The notes under the pieces were generated by a model that saw only the letters and a program-made list of their open reading frames with translations, made no database searches and was not told the origin of the DNA. From contig JAFUGK010000014.1 in NCBI GenBank assembly GCA_017469445.1, positions 96,229-160,228 on the forward strand: a stretch of DNA of 64,000 bases, given 5' to 3'. This DNA is from Clostridia bacterium. GTDB lineage: Bacteria; Bacillota; Clostridia; TANB77; CAG-508. A program made the translations under genes and the position numbers. Of this stretch, positions 26,668-36,445 are shown in pieces; position 1 is the stretch's first letter, and the number at the start of each line of letters is the position of its first letter.

Positions 26668-27696
26668 TTACTTTTTTAATTTTCTTAATTTATTTGCTAA
26701 GTTAAATAATGCATTTGTTACTGGTTTGAATATTATGTATAATTCATCTATATATTCTTTAAATTCTGGATTAAATCCTTTTTTAAATCTATATACTCCA
26801 TATCCATGTGCATTTTCATCAACATATCCTGACACTCCACCAAAATTATAATATTCACAACCTCTTTGCATTGCATATTTAATCATTTCCCATTGTAGTA
26901 AATAATTTGGCATTACATTGCTGTGTTCTCTTAAAGATCCGCCGTATAAATACCAAGCTTTATTACCATATATTATTTCAAAAGTAGATGCAACTCTTTT
27001 ATTGTTATATACTGCAAAATATAGCTTAACATGGTCTTTTTCTTTCATTACTTCATATATTTTTTTATAATACGCTGCATTTCTAATAGAAAAATCGTCT
27101 CTTTGGCTTGTTGTAGTTAATATAGAGAAGAATTCTTCAATATCATCTTCTGTTCCTTCTTCTACAATAACACCTTTTTTCATAGCTAAACGAATATTAT
27201 ATCTTGTTTTTTGCGAAAAACCACTTAGAAGTTCGTCTTCAGTTTTGTCTTTAATATTTAATTCTGTTTCATATTTAGGTTGTATTACTTTAGTAATATC
27301 ATGATTAATATTTTTCTTTAATTTAACTCCGTTTTCAATAACAATACTTTTAAATTCTTCATTGCTCATTAATACATCTGGATCCCATCTAAATATAAAA
27401 GCTTTTTCTTCTTTAGCGACATCTCGTACTTGCTCTATTAATTTCCCCAAAATTTTTTTATTTGTTATATCACATATCGGACCTCTAGGTGCATATATAA
27501 TACATTTATTTATAATTGGAATTTTTCTAATAAGTAAGCTTAAACTTCCTTCTATTTCTCCACTTGTATTTTTTACTGTAACAACTCTACTTTTCCAACC
27601 CGATTTAACTTTTGCCCATTCTGGCGATTGTAAAAAGTGACATCTTGGATTTTTTTCTAAAAATTCGTAATATTGTTCTAATTCAATATTTTCCAT
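26668..27696 (-). CDS. FemA/FemB family peptidoglycan bridge aminoacyltransferase
   Basis: 342 residues, 12 bases before the flippase gene. The FemAB/GNAT-like fold is indicated by FLQSPEWAKVK near 20-30, YAPRGPICD and the C-terminal YNFGGVSGYVDE region ending in FKKGFNPEF. These enzymes add an amino acid from aminoacyl-tRNA to lipid II side chains. The coiled-coil arm of large FemA proteins is absent, as in FemX/MurM-like forms. The amino acid added is unknown. Confidence 0.87.
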   Translation of the reverse strand: MENIELEQYYEFLEKNPRCHFLQSPEWAKVKSGWKSRVVTVKNTSGEIEGSLSLLIRKIPIINKCIIYAPRGPICDITNKKILGKLIEQVRDVAKEEKAFIFRWDPDVLMSNEEFKSIVIENGVKLKKNINHDITKVIQPKYETELNIKDKTEDELLSGFSQKTRYNIRLAMKKGVIVEEGTEDDIEEFFSILTTTSQRDDFSIRNAAYYKKIYEVMKEKDHVKLYFAVYNNKRVASTFEIIYGNKAWYLYGGSLREHSNVMPNYLLQWEMIKYAMQRGCEYYNFGGVSGYVDENAHGYGVYRFKKGFNPEFKEYIDELYIIFKPVTNALFNLANKLRKLKK

Positions 27697-27705
27697 TTAA
27701 ATCTC

Positions 27706-28590
27706 CTATTTCTTTTCAATTATACTTTTTAATTTTTCCAGTCCAAATATTATAGCTCCACCTATTATGAAAAATATTATACTAAATGTGCTAGTAGTCA
27801 TCGGATCTTTAGGAACATCTAATGTTGTTGGTCCCATAATAATAGCATATAATGAGCCAATCATTAACCCTATAATTAAATATATAGTTTGTGGTCTAAA
27901 TTTTTCTAATGCTTTTTTTATTAGTTTTATAATCAATAAAATTCCTGTAATTAATCCAAGTCCAAAGATAACTAAAACTGGTAAATATGATAAATTCAAA
28001 TGTAATAATTCTTTTATTGCATTTATAACTGGTATATATAGTCCAAATATTAAAAGTAATGTTGACCCAGATATACCTGGTAATACCATTGCGGATATTG
28101 CTATCATAGCTGATATAAATACATAAATGCATAAACCTAAATTTAAACTACTGATATCTACATTTGCACCTTCGCCTGATACTGGATTAAAATACGTTAT
28201 TGCAGCAACTATTGCAATTCCTATTATTGTAAAAATAATAAAAACATATTTTCCTTTTATACTTTCTTTTTCTTCTTTAATAATTACTGGTATAGCAAAT
28301 ATAATAAATCCAAGGAATAGTGAACTTACTGCATATATATGGCTTTCAAATACATTTGAAAGAAGTAGTACAGCAAGAATCATCCCAATTACCCAACCAG
28401 ATAAAAGTTTTGCTAAAAATTTTATTGCATCTATTCTTTCTTCTTTATTTCCTGATATTAAATTATTTAGCGAATTTATAAATTTATCATAAAATCCAAG
28501 TATAAAAGCTACTGTACCCCCAGATACACCAGGTACGCTATCTGCTAAAGCCATACAAAAGCCTCTAAAAGCATCTATTAAATATTTCAT
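27706..28590 (-). CDS. popT: undecaprenyl phosphate translocase (DUF368)
   Basis: 294 residues from ATG at 28590, just after ATAGGAGGAATA; the track-like upstream start at 28650 has no such site. About eight to ten membrane helices. The N-terminal motif FRGFCMALADSVPGVSGGTVAFILGFYDKF, cut here to its core PGVSGGT, recurs in the second half as LPGISGS, the internal repeat of DUF368. This family recycles undecaprenyl phosphate to the inner leaflet. It leads the popT-femX-flippase cluster. Confidence 0.9.
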   Translation of the reverse strand: MKYLIDAFRGFCMALADSVPGVSGGTVAFILGFYDKFINSLNNLISGNKEERIDAIKFLAKLLSGWVIGMILAVLLLSNVFESHIYAVSSLFLGFIIFAIPVIIKEEKESIKGKYVFIIFTIIGIAIVAAITYFNPVSGEGANVDISSLNLGLCIYVFISAMIAISAMVLPGISGSTLLLIFGLYIPVINAIKELLHLNLSYLPVLVIFGLGLITGILLIIKLIKKALEKFRPQTIYLIIGLMIGSLYAIIMGPTTLDVPKDPMTTSTFSIIFFIIGGAIIFGLEKLKSIIEKK

Positions 28591-28660
28591 ATTATTCCTC
28601 CTATTTTTTCTTTTTGTAATTATACTATAAAATAAATTATTTGTATACAATAAAAATTAA

Positions 28661-28708
28661 AGATGTGTCCCTATTGAGGAATTTTTCCTCATTTGGAAAC
28701 GTCCCCAT
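28661..28708 (-). repeat. REP-like hairpin after dgt
   Basis: A central hairpin TGAGGAA/TTCCTCA (28675-28691) is flanked by GGGACG-type boxes. It overlaps the dgt stop region and precedes a T-rich tail, so it may also terminate dgt. Confidence 0.45.
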
Positions 28709-29886
28709 TAAAATCCTATTATTTTATTAAACATTTTTATTGCATAATTATCTGTCATTCCTGATATATAGTATATTATTGCTCTATAATAATCTTTTTC
28801 ATTTTCCATATTAAATAAAATATCATTTTTATTATTAATTTTTCTTTCTAAGTTCCAATAATCATTTAAAAAGTTTTCAAAATCCTTCATAAGTTCTGGA
28901 TACAATTCTTCTGCTTTTTCCCTATTCTTATAACTATCTTTTAATGCATTATATAAACCGGTTAAAACGAACCTAATATATTCCATTGAACTCATTTTTT
29001 TATCTGTTAGATAAATATTTTTATAGTTAAATTTTTTTATATCATTTATTAATTTAAATGTTTCTGGTGAAAAGCATAAGCCCTGTTCTGGATTTGAGTT
29101 TTCACACAAATCGTATATCATATGATTTGTTAAAACTGTATTGTTTATTATTTTACCATTAAATTTTAATATATCGTATAGTTCTGTTAAATGTCCATCT
29201 AACACTCCTAATGTAATAGCATCTGCAATGTCTCTTCCTAAATACGATATTTTATCTGCTATTTTAACAACACATCCTTCCCAAGTATATGGAGAATATT
29301 GATTTGGAGTTTTATATTCTTTTAAATCTATTACTTCTTCTCTAGGTTTTAGCATATTTTCATCTATTTCTCCGCAGTGTGATATTATACCATCTCTAAC
29401 TGCATATGTTAAATTTAAGTTTTGCTTATTCCCTTCTGGGTCCTCTAATAATTCTATTTTGTCTACCATATCTAACCCATTTTTTTCATGCCAAAATCTT
29501 TCACCTATATCATTCATAGATATTTCAGATAATATTCTTTCACCCATATGACCAAAAGGACTATGTCCAATATCATGTGCGGTTGCGATTGCTTTAGTTA
29601 ACTCTGTATTTAATCCTAAATATTTAGCAATTGTATAGCTTATAGACTCTACTAAAACAACATGTTCTATTCTAGTGCAAATATGGTCATTTTCTGGCAT
29701 AAAAAATACTTGTGTTTTATGTTTTAATCTTCTATATGCTGTACTATGTATTATTCTAGTATAATCTCTTTCAAAATCAGAACGAATATCGTTATTTCTT
29801 TTATATAATTGCTTTTCTCGTTTTATAATATTATTCCAATTAGAATTATTTTCATTTGCAGCATAATTTTGTAATATATTTCTCAT
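28708..29886 (-). CDS. dgt: deoxyguanosinetriphosphate triphosphohydrolase
   Basis: 392 residues from ATG at 29886, after GGAGGGAATA; the start at 29916 has no binding site. An HD-domain enzyme that hydrolyses dNTPs to nucleosides and triphosphate. HD motifs: YRRLKHKTQVF, HVVLVESIS, then ATAHDIGHSPFGHMGE (HD pair with the conserved GHxPFGHxGE) and ADKISYLGRDIADA. It is a single gene with upstream spacer. Confidence 0.95.
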   Translation of the reverse strand: MRNILQNYAANENNSNWNNIIKREKQLYKRNNDIRSDFERDYTRIIHSTAYRRLKHKTQVFFMPENDHICTRIEHVVLVESISYTIAKYLGLNTELTKAIATAHDIGHSPFGHMGERILSEISMNDIGERFWHEKNGLDMVDKIELLEDPEGNKQNLNLTYAVRDGIISHCGEIDENMLKPREEVIDLKEYKTPNQYSPYTWEGCVVKIADKISYLGRDIADAITLGVLDGHLTELYDILKFNGKIINNTVLTNHMIYDLCENSNPEQGLCFSPETFKLINDIKKFNYKNIYLTDKKMSSMEYIRFVLTGLYNALKDSYKNREKAEELYPELMKDFENFLNDYWNLERKINNKNDILFNMENEKDYYRAIIYYISGMTDNYAIKMFNKIIGF

Positions 29887-30029
29887 TATTCCCTCCATAA
29901 CATAAATATAGTGCAAGAGCAGCCCAACCTTTTATATATTATATATATTAAACATATTTTTTACAAGTCAAAGTAATAAAATAATTGAAACAGAATAAAA
30001 ATAGTATAAAGATCTTTTAGGAGGCTAAA

Positions 30030-31256
30030 ATGTATAAAAATAAAATAACTTTTACCATAATATTACTAACTTTTCTTTTATTAATCTTCAGCAATTTTTC
30101 TTTTGGAATAAATAGCAATTACATATGGAAGCGGAGATGAGATATTAGTTAATGCTTCACAAGTTTCTAATGTTCCAATAGATTTAAAACTAGAATCAGC
30201 AGCTGCAATTTTAATTGATCAAAAAACTCGGTGAAATACTATATGAGCATAATTCACATGAGCAATTACGACCTGCCAGTGTCACAAAGGTTATGACCAT
30301 TTTACTCATAATGGAAGCACTAGATTCTGGAAGAATATCTTTAGATGATAAAGTTCCTTGTAGCCAAAACGCAGCCTCTATGGGAGGTTCTCAAATCTGG
30401 TTAGATACTAGAGAAGAACTAAGTGTAAATGATATGTTAAAAGCTATTTGCGTAGTTTCTGCAAATGATTGCACAGTAGCTATGGCAGAATATCTTGGAG
30501 GAAGCGAAGAATCATTTGTGATTCAAATGAATGAAAAAGCAAAAGAACTTGGCATGAATGATACTAATTTTAAGAATTGCCATGGTATTGATGAAGATGG
30601 TCATGTTACATCTGCATATGACATTAGCTTAATGAGCAAAGAACTTTTAAATAATCATCCAAATATAAAAAAATATACTACTATATGGATGGATAGCTTA
30701 AGAGATGGTAAATCTGAGCTTGTAAATACTAATAAATTGATTAGAAATTATAATGGCGCAACTGGACTAAAAACTGGTTCTACTTCACTTGCACTATATA
30801 ACTTATCTGCAAGTGCTACAAGAGATAATTTATCTCTAATTGCAGTTATTATGCGAGCTCCTACAAGTACAATAAGATTTAATGAAGCAAAAAAATTATT
30901 GGATTATGGATTCGCAAATTTTTCATATACATCTTTAGGTACTAAAGGAGATATAATACAAGAAGTTAGAGTCAACAAAGGAATCAATAAAACAGTAAAT
31001 TTAGTTTTAGAAAATGATGTTCGGTAAATTAATAAAAAAAGGCTCAAATAGTGAGATTTCACAAGAAATTACTATTAATGAAAATATATCTGCCCCTATA
31101 GCTATAGGCGATGTTTTAGGAAATATAGTATACACTTGCCCTGATGGTAAAAACATAACTGTAAACTTAGTTGCAGATAAAAGTGTTGAAAAAATCACTT
31201 TATGGAATATGACAACATACTTATATAAAATGTGGTTTAACTTATTTAGAGTTTGA
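30030..31256 (+). CDS. dacF: D-alanyl-D-alanine carboxypeptidase DacF, three +1 shifts at CGG
   Basis: The continuous protein (407 residues) appears only if the C of CGG is skipped at three places: 30132 (residue 35), 30229 (residue 67) and 31022 (residue 331). Each shift gives Gly. The start at 30030 follows TTTTAGGAGG and opens with a signal peptide (to about residue 26). Joined motifs are complete: SVTK 83-86, SAN 143-145, KTG 247-249, and the second shift restores DQKTGEILYEHN, a conserved segment. It trims muropeptide crosslinks outside the membrane. A simple pseudogene is the alternative, but all catalytic motifs are intact and every disruption is a CGG. Confidence 0.85.
30132..30134 (+). 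other. CGG +1 recoding site 1 (dacF)
   Basis: AAG CGG AGA TGA in frame 0; skipping C gives GGA GAT GAG and the frame continues. Confidence 0.75.
30229..30231 (+). other. CGG +1 recoding site 2 (dacF)
   Basis: ACT CGG TGA in frame 0; skipping C gives GGT GAA ATA and restores the conserved TGEILYEHN segment. Confidence 0.85.
31022..31024 (+). other. CGG +1 recoding site 3 (dacF)
   Basis: GTT CGG TAA in frame 0; skipping C gives GGT AAA TTA and the C-terminal domain follows. Confidence 0.8.
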
Positions 31257-31320
31257 TTTATTTAGAAAGCATAACAATACAATTATATATTAAATTGAAG
31301 GAACGACGAATGGGTGTCAT

Positions 31321-31366
31321 GGGGACGGGGAATTTTGGCAAAATATTGCCAAAATTCCCCGTCCCC
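31321..31366. repeat. REP-like 21-bp perfect hairpin
   Basis: GGGGACGGGGAATTTTGGCA plus one A pairs perfectly with 31346-31366 around a 4-base loop, between the convergent dacF and pyk. No T-run follows. Upstream (about 31280-31312) is TTGAAGGAACGACGAATG, also found at 60621. Confidence 0.7.
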
Positions 31367-31374
31367 GCAACAAT

Positions 31375-32808
31375 TCACACTTTTATAATTCCACCTATTA
31401 CTTTATTAAGTTCTGCATCTTCGACATCTGGTAATATTTCAGCTCCACCAGCAATTAAAAGAATATCACCTTTATTGATTTCACCTTTTAATCGTAATTC
31501 ATCGATTGCAGTTTCAAGCATTTTATCAACATTTTTCTGATTTTTTACCAATATAGGAAATACATTCCAACATAAATTCATTTGCCTTGCAACAGTTGGA
31601 CTACCTGTAATTGCATAAATTGGGCATGTTGGACAAAAAGCTGATAATATGCCAGGTGTATCTCCACTTAGTGTATATGCCAAAATTGCTTTAGCCTTTA
31701 AATTCATTGCACCTGCAGCAATCCCATTATATAAACTAAATCTGTATCCTTTATTTTCCAAGTCATAATTTCTTCCTAAATATCTTTTCCAATAATGAAT
31801 TGCATTTTCAGTTTCTTCTGAAATATTACTCATCATTTCGACACAATCAACAGGATATTTACCTGTTGCAGTTTCGCCAGATAGCATTATAGCGCTAGTA
31901 GCATCATATATTGCGTTAGAAATATCGCTTACCTCTGCTCTTGTTGGTCTTGGATTATTTATCATAGATTCTAACATTTGTGTTGCTGTTATTACAATTT
32001 TACCATTAAGATATGTTTTCTTTATAAATTCTTTTTGTATCATTGGTACTTTAGCCATAGGTATTTCAACACTTAAATCTCCTCTTGCAACCATAATTCC
32101 ATCTGATACATCTAAAATTTCATCAAAATTGTCTACTCCCTCTTGATTTTCAATTTTAGATATTATTTTGATATTCTCTCCTCCATTATCATTTAACAGC
32201 TTTCTAATTTCCATAACATCTTTAGCACTTCTTATGAATGAAGCTGCTATAAAATCAAAATCGGCTTTAATTCCATTTAATATATCATCTCTATCTTTTT
32301 CTGTTAATGAAGGTAAATTTAATCTTTTACCTGGTATATTAATACTCTTTCTGTTAGATAATTTCCCTCCTGATATAACTTTACAATATATTTTCTTATC
32401 TTTAATTGTTATAACTTCAACTTCTATTAATCCATCATCAATTAATAGTTTATCTCCATGTTTTAATTCTTTATATAAATCTTTATACGAAACAGAAAAT
32501 TCGTATTGTGTTCCCATAATTTCGTCAGGAACTAATGAAAAAGTATCTCCAGGTTTTAGAAATATTTCTCCATCTTCAAATTTTCCAATTCTAACTTCAG
32601 GTCCTTTAGTATCTAAAATCAATGGTATATTTAATCCTAGTTCTTTACTTACTTTTTTTATTTTTTTAATTTTTTCCTCTTGTTCCTTAAAACTACCATG
32701 AGAGAAGTTAATCCTTGCAGCATTCATTCCAGCAAGCATTAACTTCTTTAAGATTTCTTCATTATCACTTGCAGGGCCAATAGTACATACTATTTTTGTC
32801 TTACGCAT
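31375..32808 (-). CDS. pyk: pyruvate kinase
   Basis: 477 residues, standard length without the extra PEP-utiliser domain found in some Firmicutes. It makes pyruvate and ATP from PEP. Start KIVCTIGPASDNEEIL; the active-site region ARINFSHG, the signature KIENQEGVDNFDEIL with catalytic Lys, ARGDLSVEIPMAKV and MLSGETATGKYP. C-terminal allosteric domain ends the protein. It follows glgP by 24 bases; together they link glycogen breakdown and glycolysis. Confidence 0.96.
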   Translation of the reverse strand: MRKTKIVCTIGPASDNEEILKKLMLAGMNAARINFSHGSFKEQEEKIKKIKKVSKELGLNIPLILDTKGPEVRIGKFEDGEIFLKPGDTFSLVPDEIMGTQYEFSVSYKDLYKELKHGDKLLIDDGLIEVEVITIKDKKIYCKVISGGKLSNRKSINIPGKRLNLPSLTEKDRDDILNGIKADFDFIAASFIRSAKDVMEIRKLLNDNGGENIKIISKIENQEGVDNFDEILDVSDGIMVARGDLSVEIPMAKVPMIQKEFIKKTYLNGKIVITATQMLESMINNPRPTRAEVSDISNAIYDATSAIMLSGETATGKYPVDCVEMMSNISEETENAIHYWKRYLGRNYDLENKGYRFSLYNGIAAGAMNLKAKAILAYTLSGDTPGILSAFCPTCPIYAITGSPTVARQMNLCWNVFPILVKNQKNVDKMLETAIDELRLKGEINKGDILLIAGGAEILPDVEDAELNKVIGGIIKV

Positions 32809-32832
32809 TTATTTTCCCCTTTCATTTGTCAA

Positions 32833-35400
32833 TTATTTAGTAATCCATTTTACTAAATTTAAATTTGCGGAATCTAGTAACATACTGTGTTTAGGCATAA
32901 CTCTAAATGTATATCCATAGTCTCCACCAGTTGTAAGTTCAATTTTAGCTTTATATGTATATACTCGTTTTTCATCATCAGACTCTGTCCTTGTCATTTT
33001 TATGATATCAATAGTTTCTAATCTTCCATCTTTTTGTATTTTTCCAAAATACACTTCTGCTTCTATACTATCCTTATCGATATTTGGCAATTTAACTTGA
33101 CATTCAACTTCTATACTTTCACCAGCATCTAGTTTTTTATTGTTTATATTGTTCTTTTGAGTTATAACTATATCGTTCCAATTTTGAATTAATTCCTTTT
33201 TCCATGTATTATATTCTGCAACATTTTCAAGATTGTTGTAATATGCATCAGTCACATCAGAAAGTGGCATATATAGTTTTTCTACATAGTCTACAAGCAT
33301 TCTAGCTGTACTGTATCTTCCAGCATTAGAAACTATAGAGTTTTTCATTATAGTCATCCAATTTTTTGAAATGCCATTTCTATTTTTTTCGTAATATGTT
33401 GGTATAATTTTAGTTTCTAAAATGTTATATATACTATTACTATCTGCTACATCTTGTTCTTCATAAGAGTCAAACTCTTTATTAGTTCCTATTGCCCATC
33501 CGTTTTGCATATTATATCCTTCAGCCCACCATCCGTCTAGTATACTAAAATTAACAACACCATTTATAGCAGCTTTTTGTCCACTAGTACCAGAGGCTTC
33601 CATTGGTCTTCTAGGATTATTTAGCCATACATCTACTCCACTAACTAAATATCTAGCTAGTGCCATGTTATAATTTTCAAGAACAAATATTTTTCCTTTA
33701 AACTGTGGCATCATAGATATTTCATGTATAAATTTTATTAAGTTTTGTCCTTCTTTATCTGCAGGATGAGCTTTGCCTGCAAATAATATTTGCACTGGTC
33801 TTGATTCATCATTTAAAATTTGTGTTATTCTTTCTAAATCTTTAAATATCAATGTTGCTCTTTTGTATGTTGCAAATCTTCTTGCAAATCCAATTGTTAA
33901 TGCATTTGGATTTAATTTAGACGTAATATCTTTTATTTCATCATAACTCATACCTGAACGTTTTAATCTATTTGTTACATTTTCTTTAACTAAATTTATT
34001 AATTTTTCCTTACGTTTTGTATGTTCTTCCCAAAGTTTTTCATCTGGAATGTTATATATTTTATTCCAAGTGGTATCAACATGAATACTATCTTGCCAAT
34101 ATGGAATTAAATATGAATTATATAGCTCTTTAAGATTTGGTGCAAGCCATGTACATGTATGCACACCATTTGTAACATATGTTATTGGAGATTCATTTGA
34201 AGCAATATTACTCCATACATCTGCAAATAATTCACGTGATACTGCTCCATGTAATTTACTTACTCCATTTTTCTTACCAGATATTTTTAATGCAAGAATA
34301 CCCATGTTAAATCCAGGCTCTAATCCGTTTTCACATTTCATACCTAGTCGTAAAAAGTCTTCCTTTGTTATTCCTAAATTTTTATAATAATCTTTAAAAT
34401 ACTTTTCAACAAGGTCAATATCAAATATATCATTTCCAGCTGGAACTGGTGTATGTGTTGTAAATACAGTTTTAGCAGAAACTATATCTTTTGCCATTGT
34501 AAAAGATAGTTCTTTTTCTTGTATTGTATTTTTTATAAGTTCAAGTGTTGCAAATGCAGAATGTCCTTCATTCATGTGGTATATTGTAGGATTATATCCT
34601 AATTCTTTAAGCAAGCGTACTCCTCCTATACCAAGAACTATTTCTTGTCTTATTCTCATTTCTTTGTCTCCACCATATAAACGAAGAGTTATATTTCTAT
34701 ATTCTGCTTTATTTTCTTTTATATCAGAATCTAATAAAAACAACTTTATTCTACCAACATTTATTTGCCAAACCTTTAAAAATACTTCTGTTCCTTGCAA
34801 ATTTACAGAAATTCTTAATTCTTGGTCATCTTCTGTTTTAACTGGTGATATAGGTAAATTATCAATATCTATATCATAATATTCTGTTTCTTGCATTCCA
34901 TATCCATTTATTTTTTGATTAAAATATCCATTTTTATATAATAATCCGACAGCAACAAAAGGAAGACCTAAATCACTTGCAGACTTTAAATGATCGCCTG
35001 AAAGTATACCTAGCCCTCCTGAATATATTGGTAGTATTTCATCTATTCCATATTCAGCAGAAAAATATGCAAATAAATCCCTATCTTTGTTATTAGGATA
35101 TTGTTTTTCAAACCAAGTATTCTTGCTATTCATGTATCCATCGAAATTTTGAACCACTTGATCATATTTCTTTAAAAATGCTGAATTTTTTTCTAGTTTT
35201 TCTAATTTTTCTTGCTCAACTAATTTTAAAAATTTTACTGGATTTTTCTCACAATTATCCCATAAATCTCTATCTATTTCTTTAAATAATTTTAAAAACT
35301 CTGTATTCCAAGACCACCATAAGTTATTTGCAATATTTCCTAATCTCTCTACTCTTTTTGGCAATTGTGGATTAACAGTAATTTTATTGAATATGTACAT
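32833..35400 (-). CDS. glgP: alpha-glucan (glycogen) phosphorylase, GT35
   Basis: 855 residues. It releases glucose-1-phosphate from alpha-1,4-glucans using PLP. It is of the short bacterial/archaeal type (TIGR02094) with a DUF3417 N-terminal domain (RLGNIANNLWWSWN). Motifs: YFSAEYGIDEILPIYSGGLG, NEGHSAFA, GFARRFATYKRA, and the PLP-lysine region SGTSGQKAAINGV. C-terminal beta domain after about 720 is common in this type. The gene has its own promoter. Confidence 0.93.
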   Translation of the reverse strand: MYIFNKITVNPQLPKRVERLGNIANNLWWSWNTEFLKLFKEIDRDLWDNCEKNPVKFLKLVEQEKLEKLEKNSAFLKKYDQVVQNFDGYMNSKNTWFEKQYPNNKDRDLFAYFSAEYGIDEILPIYSGGLGILSGDHLKSASDLGLPFVAVGLLYKNGYFNQKINGYGMQETEYYDIDIDNLPISPVKTEDDQELRISVNLQGTEVFLKVWQINVGRIKLFLLDSDIKENKAEYRNITLRLYGGDKEMRIRQEIVLGIGGVRLLKELGYNPTIYHMNEGHSAFATLELIKNTIQEKELSFTMAKDIVSAKTVFTTHTPVPAGNDIFDIDLVEKYFKDYYKNLGITKEDFLRLGMKCENGLEPGFNMGILALKISGKKNGVSKLHGAVSRELFADVWSNIASNESPITYVTNGVHTCTWLAPNLKELYNSYLIPYWQDSIHVDTTWNKIYNIPDEKLWEEHTKRKEKLINLVKENVTNRLKRSGMSYDEIKDITSKLNPNALTIGFARRFATYKRATLIFKDLERITQILNDESRPVQILFAGKAHPADKEGQNLIKFIHEISMMPQFKGKIFVLENYNMALARYLVSGVDVWLNNPRRPMEASGTSGQKAAINGVVNFSILDGWWAEGYNMQNGWAIGTNKEFDSYEEQDVADSNSIYNILETKIIPTYYEKNRNGISKNWMTIMKNSIVSNAGRYSTARMLVDYVEKLYMPLSDVTDAYYNNLENVAEYNTWKKELIQNWNDIVITQKNNINNKKLDAGESIEVECQVKLPNIDKDSIEAEVYFGKIQKDGRLETIDIIKMTRTESDDEKRVYTYKAKIELTTGGDYGYTFRVMPKHSMLLDSANLNLVKWITK

Positions 35401-35462
35401 TTATAAATTCCTCCTAAGTTTATTATATGTTTTTTTCTTTTCATTGTATCTTTAACATTAAT

Positions 35463-35491
35463 ATTATCTATTAACAAAATTATTTTGTCAA
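35463..35491 (-). promoter_or_regulatory. sigma-A promoter of glgP-pyk
   Basis: TTGACA (35491-35486), 17-base spacer, GATAAT (35468-35463) on the minus strand, just after the glycan operon. Confidence 0.6.
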
Positions 35492-35502
35492 TAATTTCTT
35501 CT

Positions 35503-36441
35503 CTATTTTTTTAATTTTTCAATTTGTTCATATCTTAATAAATTTAATTCATAATCTTCTCTATGTTGCCTTGTAATAGTATCTAAAATAATACCGCATT
35601 GAAGTGAAATTGCTGCTAACCCCATTAATCCTGTAGCAAGAATTGCAGAAGGTACTCTTGTAATATATGCTGTTTTAAAAAACTCAATTAAAACTGGTAT
35701 ACCTACTATTAATGCAATTATAAATAATACAAGAGCTATTGTTCCAAAAAATTTGAATGGTTTATAGTCTTTAAACATTCTAGCTATTGTCTTTACTACT
35801 TTTATTCCATCACCTACAGTATCTAGCTTTGATGTGCTTCCTTCTGGTCTATCTCTATATACAATTGGAATTTCTTTTATTATATATTTTTTATCCAAAG
35901 CATATAAGGACATCTCTGTTTCTATTTCAAATTTTGGACTAAGTACAGGCATATTTTTTACAAATCTTCTGTTAAAAACTCTGTATCCTGTCATTATATC
36001 TTTCAAATCTGTTTTAAATAGTATATTTATTGCTTTTTTTACTAAATTATTACCAAATTCATGAAATTTTCTTTTGTTTTCTTTTTGATACGTTCCGTTA
36101 GACAATCTATCTCCAATAGCCATATCTGCTTGTCCATTTTTTACTGGCTCGATTAATTGATGCACAAATTCAGCTGGGTAAGTATCATCTCCATCAACCA
36201 TTACATATAAATCTGCTTCAATATCTCTAAATTGGCTCCTTACAACATTTCCTTTTCCTTGCTTATATTCATTTACAACTATTGCACCATTTGCTTTTGC
36301 AATTTCTTCTGTTTTATCTTTTGAATTATTGTTATAAACATAAATATCTGCATTAGGTAATTCTCTTCTAAAGTCTTTTATAACTTTTTCTATTGTTAGT
36401 TCCTCATTATAACATGGTATTAAAACAGCTATTTTTTCCAT
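35503..36441 (-). CDS. GT2 polyprenol-phosphate glycosyltransferase, GtrB/DPM1 type
   Basis: 312 residues. GT2 domain begins AVLIPCYNEELTIEKV, with VMVDGDDTYPAEFV (DxD-like metal site) and GDRLSNGTYQKEN. Two C-terminal membrane helices (about 230-285) fit the family that loads a sugar on undecaprenyl phosphate. It is the last gene of the glycan operon, and the membrane protein before it may be the acceptor transferase or flippase partner. Confidence 0.88.
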   Translation of the reverse strand: MEKIAVLIPCYNEELTIEKVIKDFRRELPNADIYVYNNNSKDKTEEIAKANGAIVVNEYKQGKGNVVRSQFRDIEADLYVMVDGDDTYPAEFVHQLIEPVKNGQADMAIGDRLSNGTYQKENKRKFHEFGNNLVKKAINILFKTDLKDIMTGYRVFNRRFVKNMPVLSPKFEIETEMSLYALDKKYIIKEIPIVYRDRPEGSTSKLDTVGDGIKVVKTIARMFKDYKPFKFFGTIALVLFIIALIVGIPVLIEFFKTAYITRVPSAILATGLMGLAAISLQCGIILDTITRQHREDYELNLLRYEQIEKLKK

Positions 36442-36445
36442 AATT

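Noticed and set aside
30030..31256. dacF as an ordinary pseudogene
   Set aside because: Three shifts, all at CGG, with intact motifs and no other lesions; four other conserved genes show the same CGG pattern.
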